DNA of 64,000 nt. Source: Wukongibacter sp050859025. GTDB lineage: Bacteria > Bacillota > Clostridia > Peptostreptococcales > Caminicellaceae. The position numbers and the translations under genes are program-made. The DNA lies in the NCBI RefSeq assembly GCF_050859025.1, contig NZ_CP138200.1, positions 3,782,001 to 3,846,000 on the forward strand. The letters run 5' to 3'. Numbering within the stretch: position 1 is the first letter of the stretch; every line of letters begins with the position of its first letter. Under the pieces are notes generated by a model. That model saw only the letters and a program-made list of their open reading frames with translations. It was not told the origin of the DNA and made no database searches. Shown piece by piece: positions 17,591-26,130 of this stretch.

Positions 17591-18907
17591 CTATTTAATA
17601 AATACAAGTGATAGCCACGGTATATAGGTTACTAAGGCCAGTCCAATTAATCCCACTATGAACAAGGGCACAATATGTACAAACATGTTTTCCATTTTTA
17701 TCTTAGCAACAGCTGCACCTACAAACAGGTTGCAGCCGTAAGGAGGAGTACACAAACCTAACGCTAAATTTACAGCCATCAACACCCCAAAGTGTACAGG
17801 ATTAATACCTAATGCTCGAACTGTAGGAATTAACATTGGAGCCATAACAATAATGGCTGGCACCGTATCCAGGAATAAACCTACAACTAATAGTATTAAG
17901 TTAACAAACAACAATACAATTAAAGGATTGGTAGATACACTTGTCAAAAATTCTGTAATCATCTTTGGAATTCTTTCATATGTCATAAATGTAGAAAATA
18001 CAGTAGAATACCCTAACAAAAATGAGGTTATTCCATTTAATACTGCTGTATCCAAAAATACGGTTTTCAACCCTTCCCATGTTAAATCCTTATATACATA
18101 TAAACTTATTATAATAGAGTATACAACAGATATACAGGCTGCTTCAGTAGGAGTGAAAACACCTGAATAAATCCCTCCTAGAATTATAACTGGAGATAGT
18201 AACGCCCAAAAACCTTCTTTTATACTTTTAACAATTTCTGAAAATCTATATTTCATAGCCTCACCAATAGGTACTTTTTCATCTGCTTCATTATCTCTTT
18301 TTTGTTTTAAATCAACTCCGTTTATAGTGCAAATCACAATGTTTGCCACTAGAAACAAAACACCCATTAGTATTCCGGGCAATACCCCTGCCAAGAACAA
18401 TTGTGAAATAGATACACCCGTTGAAGCCCCATATAATACAAAGGATAAACTCGGAGGAATGATTGGTCCGACAATACCCCCAAAACAAACTATCGTGGCT
18501 GCATAAGCCGGATCATAGCCCTTTCTTTTCATCTCTGGAATCATCATCCCACCTATTGCTGATGTTGTCGCCATTCCAGATCCTGATAAAGCACCAAAAA
18601 ACATACACGCAATGATTGTTACACAGCCAATAGCACCATTTACAAAGCTTATTAGTGCAGATGCAAAATTGACAATTCTTCTGGCTATTCCACCTGTTGA
18701 CATTATAAGACCTGCCAGCATAAAAAAAGGTATTGCCATTACAGTAAATGAAAATATTCCACTATAGCAATATTGAGCGTTGATAGCCATGTTTAAGTCT
18801 GAATAGGCAACCATTGATACCATAGTAGCACCACCTATTGCAAATCCAACAGGAACACCTATCAGTAACATCACAAACAATGTAATAAATAATGCAAGTA
18901 CTGCCAT
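17591..18907 (-). CDS. TRAP transporter large permease (DctM type)
   Basis: A 438-residue integral membrane subunit with about 12 hydrophobic helices, typical in length for DctM. Family features include MLIGVPVGFAIG in helix 1, GSGMATTSAIGGMMIPEM near residue 105 and GGIVGPIIPPSLSFVLYG near 145. It drives Na+-coupled uptake of the organic acid delivered by the binding protein. It lies 14 nt after the small permease gene and 90 nt before the BKACE gene. Confidence 0.95.
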   Translation of the reverse strand: MAVLALFITLFVMLLIGVPVGFAIGGATMVSMVAYSDLNMAINAQYCYSGIFSFTVMAIPFFMLAGLIMSTGGIARRIVNFASALISFVNGAIGCVTIIACMFFGALSGSGMATTSAIGGMMIPEMKRKGYDPAYAATIVCFGGIVGPIIPPSLSFVLYGASTGVSISQLFLAGVLPGILMGVLFLVANIVICTINGVDLKQKRDNEADEKVPIGEAMKYRFSEIVKSIKEGFWALLSPVIILGGIYSGVFTPTEAACISVVYSIIISLYVYKDLTWEGLKTVFLDTAVLNGITSFLLGYSTVFSTFMTYERIPKMITEFLTSVSTNPLIVLLFVNLILLVVGLFLDTVPAIIVMAPMLIPTVRALGINPVHFGVLMAVNLALGLCTPPYGCNLFVGAAVAKIKMENMFVHIVPLFIVGLIGLALVTYIPWLSLVFIK

Positions 18908-18921
18908 TACAGCTCCCCTCC

Positions 18922-19410
18922 TTATGTAATTATTTCATTCTTAAAAATACATTTGACTGCCTCTAAAAAGTATGCAGCTGCCCTGATTATAAAGATTCCG
19001 CATCCAAGCACAAGAGACAAGTACCCCCATGCTGTACTGATTTTAATTCCTGCATAAGGAACATTCATTTGTATGTTAATCATTATAACTCCGTAATACA
19101 TTGTAATGCCGCAAATAACAATTAAAATCAGTTCTGTTATTGCTTCTGCTGATTTCTTTAACTTATACGGTAATTTATCAACCAGCAATGTAATTTTTAT
19201 ATGTTCTTTTCTTCTGTGACCTATACTTATTCCCAACCATGAAAGCCACACAAATAAAAATTTGCCTAGTTCTTCTGACCAAGATAGTGAATTATTAAAG
19301 ACGTATCTCATAATGACTTGAAAAAATATTACACCTACCATAGTCATAAACATAGCGATCAAGACAGTATCTTCGATCTTATCCAAAGCTTTTAAAACTT
19401 TTTTTCTCAT
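18922..19410 (-). CDS. TRAP transporter small permease (DctQ type)
   Basis: A 162-residue membrane protein with four hydrophobic helices. The second-helix signature VIMRYVFNNSLSWSEELGKFLFVWLSWLG is characteristic of DctQ subunits. It stabilises the large permease in the membrane. The ribosome binding site is GGGGGTAATGG. The 350-nt gap to the upstream binding-protein gene has been enlarged by a MITE-like insertion. Confidence 0.93.
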   Translation of the reverse strand: MRKKVLKALDKIEDTVLIAMFMTMVGVIFFQVIMRYVFNNSLSWSEELGKFLFVWLSWLGISIGHRRKEHIKITLLVDKLPYKLKKSAEAITELILIVICGITMYYGVIMINIQMNVPYAGIKISTAWGYLSLVLGCGIFIIRAAAYFLEAVKCIFKNEIIT

Positions 19411-19551
19411 AATATACCATTACCCCCATTAAAAGAGTAATGATCCGACCTCCTTTCATGCCACATTACAAAACACATGACTACTTAAAATGACTCACTA
19501 GTTAAGAATATTTTTCTCCTAAGCATCCAAGCTTTTGCATAATAAATACAA

Positions 19552-19569
19552 GAGGCAATTACTTGCCTC
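19552..19569 (-). terminator. intercistronic hairpin, downstream copy
   Basis: GAGGCAA/TTGCCTC 7-bp stem with a TTAC loop, identical to the hairpin at 19719-19736. In the minus direction it is followed by TTGTATTTATT. It probably represents one end of an attenuator between the binding protein and the permeases, split by the MITE. Confidence 0.55.
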
Positions 19570-19719
19570 AGATTGTTGACAAAGTCAACAAGATGATAGG
19601 CTGTTGAGAAATCTGAAGTTCGAGGCGTGCTGAAATCAAGAGACCGCAGCGTATATAGACATACGTAAGGGTTCTTGATTGAAGCGACAACGAAGAAATT
19701 CAGGTTTGTCATCAGCCTG
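19569..19719 (+). mobile_element. MITE-like element, copy 1 (about 150 bp)
   Basis: Terminal inverted repeats CAGATTGTTGACAAAG at the left and, reversed, CAGGCTGATGACAAAC at the right. The ends match those of the IS at 26132-27655. The inner 120 bp form a second inverted repeat (AGGCTGTTGAGAAA with its partner near the right end) around a central stem AATCAAGA (19634-19641) / TCTTGATT (19673-19680). The element is flanked on both sides by the same 18-bp hairpin, as if a terminator-like target was duplicated on insertion. No coding capacity. About 85% identical to the inverted copy at 27685-27835. Confidence 0.8.
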
Positions 19720-19736
19720 AGGCAATTACTTGCCTC
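19719..19736 (-). terminator. intercistronic hairpin, upstream copy
   Basis: The same GAGGCAA/TTGCCTC hairpin as at 19552-19569, 31 nt after the stop of the binding-protein gene. Such a hairpin behind a TRAP binding-protein gene would raise its expression over that of the permeases. The T tract is now replaced by the MITE. Confidence 0.5.
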
Positions 19737-19767
19737 AATATATCTAGTCATTTTGTAATTATTTTTA

Positions 19768-20790
19768 TTAAGGGCGTGTATTCAACCATTTCTCAATCAT
19801 TTCATCCCCAACGATTCCACGTTGATAGTCATATACTGGTTGTACAGCTTCTTCAAATGCCTTCATTTCATCAGCAGTTAATTTATAAACCTCTGCACCT
19901 TCATCTATAAATCGCTTTATGTAGCTTTGCTCTTTGGCATATTCTTCTGCCCTTTGGCTTTTGGCAACTTCTTTAACACCTGCTTCCAATACTTCTCTAT
20001 CCGCTGGATCTAAAGCTTCAATCCATTCTCTTGAACAGATAATTGGGAATGGAGAGCTAGCATGATTTGTTAATGTTACATATGGGGCAATTTCATGTAG
20101 ATTAAAATCATTAAATACACCGAGAGAGTGGTCTAATGCATTAATCTGTCCCTGAGACAATGAGGTTACAACTTCTCCCCAAGCCATAGGTGTTGGATTA
20201 GCTCCCATAGCTTTCCAAATTTCAATATTTAGGTCATTCTGTGCAATACGAACTTTCTGTCCTTTTAAGTCATCTTTTGCGCTATAAATCTTATCTCTAC
20301 TGATTACTTGTCTCATCCCGTTATAGTACATGTCTATACAATAGTATCCTGAATCTTTTAAAGTTTCATTGAACAACTCTAGTCCACCATTTTCAAAGGT
20401 ACCCTTTTCCCAAGCCTCAAACGAAGGATATAGATAAGGTAAATCGATACAAGTTGAATCTGGACCTGATGCAGACGTAATTACTGATGATAAGTCAAAC
20501 ATCATTGTAACAGTTCCAATTTTAATACCCGATACTAAATCGGGTGTATCGCCCAATTGTCCATCTGAATAAACCTCTACTTTAAACTTCCCAGGTGCTT
20601 CTTTTTCTAAATACTCTCCTAAAGCTTCACTCCATTTGTGAGTCGATCTTTGTGACGAGTCAGTATGTCCAATTTTGATAACAATTGGTCCATCCTCTGA
20701 TATAGCTGCATCTTTATCCGCACAACCTCCGACAAAACTCATTACCAAAATCAATGTTAAGATAATAGCCAACACTTTCCCTTTTTCCAT
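19768..20790 (-). CDS. TRAP transporter substrate-binding protein (DctP type)
   Basis: A 340-residue lipoprotein with signal peptide and lipobox FVGGC. The mature part has the DctP fold: IKIGHTDSSQRSTHKWSEAL at the start, then DLPYLYPSFEAWEKG, and the conserved carboxylate-binding region around YYNGMRQVISRDKI. It captures an organic acid outside the membrane for the DctQM permease. ATG at 20790 follows AAAGGA by 9 nt; the in-frame TTG at 20799 has no site. It is the first gene of the operon and sits directly behind a sigma-54 promoter. Confidence 0.94.
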   Translation of the reverse strand: MEKGKVLAIILTLILVMSFVGGCADKDAAISEDGPIVIKIGHTDSSQRSTHKWSEALGEYLEKEAPGKFKVEVYSDGQLGDTPDLVSGIKIGTVTMMFDLSSVITSASGPDSTCIDLPYLYPSFEAWEKGTFENGGLELFNETLKDSGYYCIDMYYNGMRQVISRDKIYSAKDDLKGQKVRIAQNDLNIEIWKAMGANPTPMAWGEVVTSLSQGQINALDHSLGVFNDFNLHEIAPYVTLTNHASSPFPIICSREWIEALDPADREVLEAGVKEVAKSQRAEEYAKEQSYIKRFIDEGAEVYKLTADEMKAFEEAVQPVYDYQRGIVGDEMIEKWLNTRP

Positions 20791-20823
20791 GTTTTTCAAT
20801 CCTTTCTCATAATTTTTAACATC

Positions 20824-20838
20824 AATGATGTCATCATT
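20824..20838. promoter_or_regulatory. 15-bp perfect palindrome at the TRAP transcription start
   Basis: AATGATGTCATCATT, located about 11-25 nt downstream of the sigma-54 -12 element. It could be an operator or simply a 5' leader hairpin; no protein can be assigned. Confidence 0.4.
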
Positions 20839-20848
20839 ATTCTATATA

Positions 20849-20864
20849 CGCAACTGTCATGCCA
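20849..20864 (-). promoter_or_regulatory. sigma-54 promoter of the TRAP operon
   Basis: On the minus strand TGGCAT-N5-TTGCG matches the -24/-12 consensus TGGCAC-N5-TTGCA, with GG and GC exactly 12 apart. It lies 58 nt upstream of the binding-protein start, next to a gene for an NtrC-type activator, and rpoN is in the same window. Confidence 0.88.
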
Positions 20865-20940
20865 ATTCTCTAAGATCAATTAATAACCTTTAATCTCACT
20901 ATAATACTCATTTTAGGATAATCAATATTTATATGAAAAT

Positions 20941-20968
20941 AAAAAGCGTGAATTATTTTTCACGCTTT
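20941..20968 (-). terminator. terminator of the kinase/activator operon
   Basis: A 10-bp stem AAAGCGTGAA / TTCACGCTTT (20943-20968) followed in the minus direction by TTTTTATTTTCAT. It ends the two-component operon 24 nt after the activator stop. Confidence 0.85.
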
Positions 20969-20991
20969 CATACTCAACACTGAAAAATTGT

Positions 20992-22368
20992 TCACACTTT
21001 TTTTAATTCCATCTTATATTTATTAATCTTATTCCATAGTTGTCTTGAACTAATCTCTAATTCGTCGGCTGTTCTTGAGACATTCCAATTATTATTTTTT
21101 AAAGCCTCCTCTATAAAATTCTTTTCAAAATCTGAACGCGCATTCTGCAATGACTTTTTATAATCGTTATCTTGTGACATATTTTCATCAACACAGCTTA
21201 TAGGCATTAATATCTCATTGACCGTAACAATACCAGCTTTACTTAATGCAATCATTCTTTCAACTATATTCTTAAGCTCTCTAATATTTCCTGGATAGTC
21301 ATATTTCAGTAAAAAATTCATTACCTCATCATCAACATGCCTTATTTTTTTCTTTTGGTCCATCTCAGTCTTTTTAATAAAAAAATTAATAAGTGCAGGT
21401 ATATCCTCTCTTCTTTCTCTTAACGATGGTATATGTAAAGTTAGAGTATTTATTCTGTATAATAAATCCTCTCTAAAATCTCCCTCAAGTATTTGCTGTG
21501 AAAGGTCTTTATTTGTAGCTGAAATAAACCTTACATCTAAATCTATTGTTTTATTGCTACCAAGTCTCTCAATTCTCCTACTTTCTATAGCCCTTAGTAA
21601 TTTTCCCTGTGTGACAATTGGTAGGTCACCAATTTCATCTAAGAATAAGGTCCCGTGGTTGGCTTGTTCAAACTTCCCTATTCTAGTATCAAGGGCTCCT
21701 GTAAATGAACCTTTTTCATGTCCAAACAGCTCAGATTCTATAACTCCCTCTGGAAAAACTTGACAATTGACAGGAACAAAGGGCTCTTGCCTTCTATTGC
21801 TTAATCGATGAATATAATTGGCAATGACCTCCTTACCAACTCCAGATTCACCTAACAATAAGATATTAATACCTGTATCAGCGGTTCTTTGACACATTTC
21901 CAAAAGCTTTAAATACTCTTCATTCCTAGATTCAATAAATAATTCGGTTCCATTTTGATTCTCAAGCAAAAAGTTGCTTCTCCGCTCTAATCTATATATC
22001 TTAGCTAACCGATCAACCTTCATAACCAATTCTTTCATCTCACCGCTCTTAACGAAATAATCTATAGCACCATATTTCATTGAATCAACTGCACTTTCGA
22101 TACTACCAAAGGCTGTCATAACAATTATATCAAGATTGTTGTATTTTTCTTTTATTCTCTTTATCAGCTCAACGCCATTCATAACCGGCATTTTTAAATC
22201 GGTAAGTACAAGATCTACTATATTGTTCTCAATATGCTCAAGAGCTTCATTTCCATTGGAACAACTAGCTATATCATATCCAACATCTAAAAGTATTAAA
22301 GAAAGAACCTTTTGATACTCAATTTCATCATCTACAATCAGTATTTTGTATCCCTTTTTTTCAACCAT
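20992..22368 (-). CDS. sigma-54-dependent response regulator (NtrC/DctD type)
   Basis: About 458 residues. The receiver domain (1-120) has ILIVDDE and the phospho-Asp in LVLTDLKMPVMNG. The AAA+ domain (about 145-375) has Walker A GESGVGKE, the sigma-54-contacting loop as GSFTGA, Walker B TLFLDEIGDLP and arginine-finger region SLRERREDIP. A Fis-type HTH lies at the C-terminus (WNVSRTADELEISSRQLW). It should activate the nearby TGGCAT-N5-TTGCG promoter. The ATG at 22368 is favoured by GGGG 8 nt upstream; GTG/ATG codons 6-9 nt upstream are alternatives. It overlaps the kinase stop region slightly. Confidence 0.93.
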   Translation of the reverse strand: MVEKKGYKILIVDDEIEYQKVLSLILLDVGYDIASCSNGNEALEHIENNIVDLVLTDLKMPVMNGVELIKRIKEKYNNLDIIVMTAFGSIESAVDSMKYGAIDYFVKSGEMKELVMKVDRLAKIYRLERRSNFLLENQNGTELFIESRNEEYLKLLEMCQRTADTGINILLLGESGVGKEVIANYIHRLSNRRQEPFVPVNCQVFPEGVIESELFGHEKGSFTGALDTRIGKFEQANHGTLFLDEIGDLPIVTQGKLLRAIESRRIERLGSNKTIDLDVRFISATNKDLSQQILEGDFREDLLYRINTLTLHIPSLRERREDIPALINFFIKKTEMDQKKKIRHVDDEVMNFLLKYDYPGNIRELKNIVERMIALSKAGIVTVNEILMPISCVDENMSQDNDYKKSLQNARSDFEKNFIEEALKNNNWNVSRTADELEISSRQLWNKINKYKMELKKV

Positions 22369-22373
22369 TTGCA

Positions 22374-24335
22374 TCACCCCTTTATTGGTAAAACTATATC
22401 AAACTCTGTTCCTTCTCCAAGATTACTTTCTACCGATATCCTTCCATCATTATTGGATATTTCTGTACTGATGATATAAAGACCTAAGCCTGTTCCATTT
22501 TCTTTGGTAGAATAAAAAGGATCAAATATGTTCTCAAGCTTTTCCTTTTCTATACCACAGCCATTATCTGTGACTTTTATATTCAAATAATCCTCTTCAA
22601 TTTTCATCGTTAAGTGAATTTTCTTTTCCTCTCTCTCAATTCCTTTAAAGGAATCAATACTATTATTTATTAGATTAAGCAATACCATTCTTAGTACATC
22701 TTCATTTATCAAAACTCGCTTCGAATGGCTGCCTGTGATATTGCTGATAATCTTTACTCCATTTTGTTCAATATTCTTTTTTTCCAAATCTAATATAAAG
22801 CTTAATAAGTTCTCAATATTCACTGATTTAGTTTCATCATTCGAAAGCTTTGAAAATCTCAGCAAATTCTCAATGAGCTTGTTAATTCTTGCTACTGAGT
22901 CATTTATAACCAATATAGCATGATCACAAATTTCATTAATACTATGCTTCTCAATAATATAACTGTAGCTTTTTATTAATCCTAATGGATTTCTTATTTC
23001 ATGAGCAAGCCCAGCTGATAACTGTCCAACAGCTATCATCTTAGATTCCTGTCTAGCTCTCTTTTCTTTAAAATACTTCTCTGTATAATTTTCAATTATA
23101 ATCATACTTTTATTGTTAGCAATTTTCTGACTGGTAACATAATAATATGAGTTTCCCACATTTAATACCTTATTCATATTATCTCTATTAACAAAGGGTT
23201 CTAATGTTTTAAAATAGTTGTAGTCAGCTCCTATTAAGTCTTCTCTAGGAATATCAGTTATACCAGTAATTGCATCATTACATTCCACAATTATTGCATC
23301 GCTTTCTATAACCATAATACCACTTTGCATTGTATCAATAATAAGACGTAATTCCTCTTTACTTTCAGATAGTTCCCTGGTCTTGGTGTTAACTCTTTGA
23401 GTAATAACATAATTCCAGCTAGAAAAGATACCTATAATAAATATAATTGCAATTAATACTTTATAAGCTAACTCAATATGTCTTAAGTCAATACTATCAG
23501 TATCAAAATCACCAAGCCATTTATATTGAGTCTGTGCTATCAAGTTTTTTTTCTTTAATTGGATTATACCTTTGTTCAATACATTAAGTAAATAGCTATT
23601 TTCTTTCTTGACAGCCAAGCACATCTCTTTCTCATAAAGAGTTGGCTCCAAAAACCTGAAATTTGCACCCCTGTTGGTCACATTAAGAAAATGTGCAGCT
23701 TCCATATCATCGCCTACAAATCCAACTACAATATCATTATTTATTAAAGCAAAACATTGATAGATATTGTCTACTTCAATGATTTCGACATTGCTTCTAT
23801 GTTCAAAGTATTTATTTATACGACCATCTACATTATCTCTCTCCAATGCCACTAAAGTCATATCCTTTAGATCCTTAACATCTTCTATGCTTGAGTTGGT
23901 CTTAACTAGTATTTTCACCTTAACAATACATAGAGGCTGACTTATGTCAAACTCTTTTTGATTCTCATCTGTATTTTCCATAACCATGACGTCCACTTCA
24001 TCACTTTTCATTGCATCGATTAGATAGTCCTCTGATCCTACTTTCAAATGAATATTACTCCTTAATTCAATTGCAAGCTGGGACAAATAATCCACCATAA
24101 TCCCAGTATTATAATTATTAAATTCATTAATAAATGACAAAGGTGGATCATTATAAACCCCTACTAGGAAAGGTTCTTCCTTTAACAACTCTTTTTCTTT
24201 TTCGGTTAATGCAGTATTATGTTTGTAATATTCACGCATCCCCATATCATATCTTAAGTTTATGTCTAACTTCCTTATACCGATGGAACCAATAATTAGC
24301 AGTATAATTAGGATTATTATCTTTCTCTTTTTCAT
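22374..24335 (-). CDS. BvgS-like sensor histidine kinase with periplasmic solute-binding domain
   Basis: A 653-residue kinase. The N-terminal membrane anchor (IIILIILLIIGSIG) is followed by an extracytoplasmic SBP_bac_3-like domain at about 50-275 (FLVGVYNDPPLSFINEF, DVMVMENTDENQKEFD). A second membrane helix (KVLIAIIFIIGIFSSW), a PAS domain near 330-420, HisKA (LSAGLAHEIRNPLG) and HATPase (MVLLNLINNSIDSF, NGTGLGLYI) follow. It probably detects the TRAP substrate and phosphorylates the adjacent NtrC-type regulator. The pair mirrors DctB/DctD logic with a different sensor domain. Confidence 0.92.
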   Translation of the reverse strand: MKKRKIIILIILLIIGSIGIRKLDINLRYDMGMREYYKHNTALTEKEKELLKEEPFLVGVYNDPPLSFINEFNNYNTGIMVDYLSQLAIELRSNIHLKVGSEDYLIDAMKSDEVDVMVMENTDENQKEFDISQPLCIVKVKILVKTNSSIEDVKDLKDMTLVALERDNVDGRINKYFEHRSNVEIIEVDNIYQCFALINNDIVVGFVGDDMEAAHFLNVTNRGANFRFLEPTLYEKEMCLAVKKENSYLLNVLNKGIIQLKKKNLIAQTQYKWLGDFDTDSIDLRHIELAYKVLIAIIFIIGIFSSWNYVITQRVNTKTRELSESKEELRLIIDTMQSGIMVIESDAIIVECNDAITGITDIPREDLIGADYNYFKTLEPFVNRDNMNKVLNVGNSYYYVTSQKIANNKSMIIIENYTEKYFKEKRARQESKMIAVGQLSAGLAHEIRNPLGLIKSYSYIIEKHSINEICDHAILVINDSVARINKLIENLLRFSKLSNDETKSVNIENLLSFILDLEKKNIEQNGVKIISNITGSHSKRVLINEDVLRMVLLNLINNSIDSFKGIEREEKKIHLTMKIEEDYLNIKVTDNGCGIEKEKLENIFDPFYSTKENGTGLGLYIISTEISNNDGRISVESNLGEGTEFDIVLPIKG

Positions 24336-24392
24336 AAAACCTCCATAATTGGTTTGACAATAAGTTTTATTTGCAATTCACCTACATATCTT

Positions 24393-24421
24393 ATTTTATC
24401 ATCATGTTATTTTTTCTACAA
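24393..24421 (-). promoter_or_regulatory. probable sigma-A promoter of the kinase operon
   Basis: TTGTAG (24416-24421), 17-nt spacer, TAAAAT (24393-24398) in the minus direction, about 60 nt upstream of the kinase start. The rest of 24422-24677 is AT-rich with no other recognisable feature. Confidence 0.45.
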
Positions 24422-24669
24422 TAAATTACATAATTGCATTAAGTACCAAGCAGAAGGTCATTAGCTAAAATATAATGCTGTATATTTACATTAACATATA
24501 TTTTATCATAAAATATTTATATTATTGATTTCTATTAACAACTTCCTTTTTTTATATTTAATCCTATTTTCTATATAGCTTAATAACACTCTTAAATATT
24601 CTTTATCATCTAGTATCAATAAAAAATTTTTTACAAAAATATAAAACACCATATTCTTTTGTCTCCTAA

Positions 24670-24697
24670 TATAAAAAAGGGCTATTTAGATAGCCCT
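24670..24697 (-). terminator. terminator of the SHOCT/DUF2089 operon
   Basis: AGGGCTAT (24678-24685) pairs with ATAGCCCT (24690-24697), followed in the minus direction by TTTTTTATATT. The hairpin overlaps the stop codon of the last gene. Confidence 0.88.
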
Positions 24698-25061
24698 ATT
24701 CGACAAATACCTCAACTTTATCTCCATTCTCATCTTCCACCTCTACAAGCTTACCCTCTGCACCGTTCTTAACAGATTTAATTATTTCGGCTAGATCTAT
24801 TCCATTAAGCTGTTCCTCAAGGTCTGCATGATACTTTGTACCAATCTTTAATCCAATATCTATTAATGAAATAGGAATATTTACATTAACCTTTTGCTTT
24901 CCATCTTCACCATTAACTCTTACCCTTAGCCATTTAGCTCCTTCCGCCTTTACTATTTTTTCCTCAGCGTGCTCTAATGCACTTAAAAGCTCTACCCCTT
25001 CATCAGCTGTAATTTTTCCTTCTTCAATCATTTTTAAAATTTGTAGTTTTTCTTCTCTCAT
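24696..25061 (-). CDS. SHOCT-like/YvlB N-terminal-like domain protein
   Basis: 121 residues. The first 45 (KLQILKMIEEGKITADEGVELLSAL) form the short bihelical SHOCT-like motif found at the N-terminus of YvlB-type proteins. The rest (WLRVRVNGEDGKQKVNVNIPISLIDIGLKIG) is a beta-rich segment ending in KVEVFVE. The homologous gene two positions upstream has the same layout. ATG at 25061 is chosen because GGAGGGAG lies upstream of it. The function is unknown; the association with DUF2089 suggests an envelope-stress or regulatory module. Confidence 0.75.
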   Translation of the reverse strand: MREEKLQILKMIEEGKITADEGVELLSALEHAEEKIVKAEGAKWLRVRVNGEDGKQKVNVNIPISLIDIGLKIGTKYHADLEEQLNGIDLAEIIKSVKNGAEGKLVEVEDENGDKVEVFVE

Positions 25062-25141
25062 TTTAATTCTCCCTCCAAATAATTTCATATTTTTTCATTT
25101 AAAAAGAATAAATCAAATGTCTATAGCTTAAATTTATTAAT

Positions 25142-25507
25142 TTATCCCTTAAGTAGCTTTAACGCTTCTTCAGATGTTATTTCACCCTTTCTAAGCTTCT
25201 CAAGGATCTCTTTTTTATTTAGGGTCTCCTCCGAAGCTCCTGGATTATAGCCAAGTGCTTTTATTGCATTATCAAGATTACGTCTAACAGTTGGATATGA
25301 TATCCCAAGCTCCTTTTCTATTTCCTTTATATTACCTCTATTTTTTATAAAAATCTCTATAAAATACTTTTCTTCTTTAGTAAGGTAACAAAACTTACAT
25401 AGTTCAAAATCTCCTCTTATGGATGTACCGCACCTTTTACAATCAAGCTCTGAAACCTTAAGGTTCGAAGAGCATACAGGGCATATTCCTAAGACCTCTT
25501 TCTTCAT
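25142..25507 (-). CDS. DUF2089 domain protein (zinc-ribbon plus HTH)
   Basis: 121 residues. Two CxxC knuckles (CPVCSSNLKVSELDCKRCG) form a zinc ribbon, with a further CKFCYLTKEE. A sigma-like HTH follows (EIEKELGISYPTVRRNLDNAI), and the C-terminal helix pair EILEKLRKGEITSEEALKLL repeats the SHOCT-like motif of its neighbours. It is probably a DNA-binding regulator. It is the middle gene of three with tight spacing; the site GAGGAGGG precedes the ATG. Confidence 0.85.
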   Translation of the reverse strand: MKKEVLGICPVCSSNLKVSELDCKRCGTSIRGDFELCKFCYLTKEEKYFIEIFIKNRGNIKEIEKELGISYPTVRRNLDNAIKALGYNPGASEETLNKKEILEKLRKGEITSEEALKLLKG

Positions 25508-25519
25508 AAAATCCCTCCT

Positions 25520-25936
25520 CTAAATAGTATAAATTTCTACAAAGCTGTCATTATCATCTACTTCTACTAGTTTACAAGGTGGAATAAATCTCAGAACTGA
25601 GAATATTCTTTTTACATCCTTTACATCAATTTCATTAGTTCTCCATTTGCCAGGTGTTTTCTTTTCATTTGTTTTTGCTCCATCTTCATTTCCTCTTTCG
25701 GAGAAATGCCTAGAGAACTTTACTGCAATGAAAGCAAGCTTTTCTATAAGCCAAATAGGAATTGCTGGTAGATTTATTCTAATATTTTCTTCTTTAGAGT
25801 ATATCTTTATTTTTATCTTCTTTGCATATTTTATATTTCTATTTTCCAATGGTAAGCTTCTCAATATCTCGCTTGCCTTTTTGCTTGTCAATTCTCCTCT
25901 TTCTACCTTATATAGAATTTCTTTTGCTGCTTTCAT
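25520..25936 (-). CDS. SHOCT-like domain protein, paralogue of the third operon gene
   Basis: 138 residues. It starts with the SHOCT-like motif AKEILYKVERGELTSKKASEILRSL and continues with a beta segment IKIKIYSKEENIRINLPAIPIWLI resembling VNVNIPISLIDIG of the downstream paralogue. It ends CKLVEVDDNDSFVEIYTI, matching GKLVEVEDENGDKVEVFVE there. This is clear homology within the operon. GAGGTG precedes the ATG. It is the first gene of the operon; a TATTATTAC/TATAGT-like AT-rich promoter region lies upstream. The function is unknown. Confidence 0.75.
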   Translation of the reverse strand: MKAAKEILYKVERGELTSKKASEILRSLPLENRNIKYAKKIKIKIYSKEENIRINLPAIPIWLIEKLAFIAVKFSRHFSERGNEDGAKTNEKKTPGKWRTNEIDVKDVKRIFSVLRFIPPCKLVEVDDNDSFVEIYTI

Positions 25937-26096
25937 ATTAGCACCTCAAAATCAATTATTAATTTATTTAACTTTGTAATTAATATTTTTAATGATAACT
26001 ATATATTATTACAGTATTTATAGTATGTCAATTAATTTATTTAATATTTCTATTTACTATTTTAATATAGACATTAATATTTTTGATTTTATACTT

Positions 26097-26130
26097 TAAA
26101 AAGCTAATAGTTATATCTTAACTATTAGCT
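26097..26130 (-). terminator. terminator hairpin, copy 1 (left flank of the IS)
   Basis: A 12-bp stem AGCTAATAGTTA / TAACTATTAGCT with loop TATCT (26102-26130), followed in the minus direction by TTTTTAAAG. The identical 29-bp hairpin recurs at 27656-27684 and 27836-27864, on each side of the IS and the MITE. Confidence 0.8.

Noticed and set aside
19552..19736. Possible CRISPR-like pair of short repeats
   Set aside because: Only two copies of a palindrome separated by 149 bp that are themselves repeated elsewhere; no repeat-spacer periodicity and no cas genes.
19485..19751. An 88-codon minus-strand open frame between the TRAP genes
   Set aside because: It runs straight through the MITE-like repeat and both hairpins, has no ribosome binding site and no protein-like pattern.
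24421..24480. A sigma-54-like TGGTAC...TGCA in front of the BvgS-like kinase
   Set aside because: GG and GC are 10 instead of 12 bases apart, which abolishes sigma-54 recognition.
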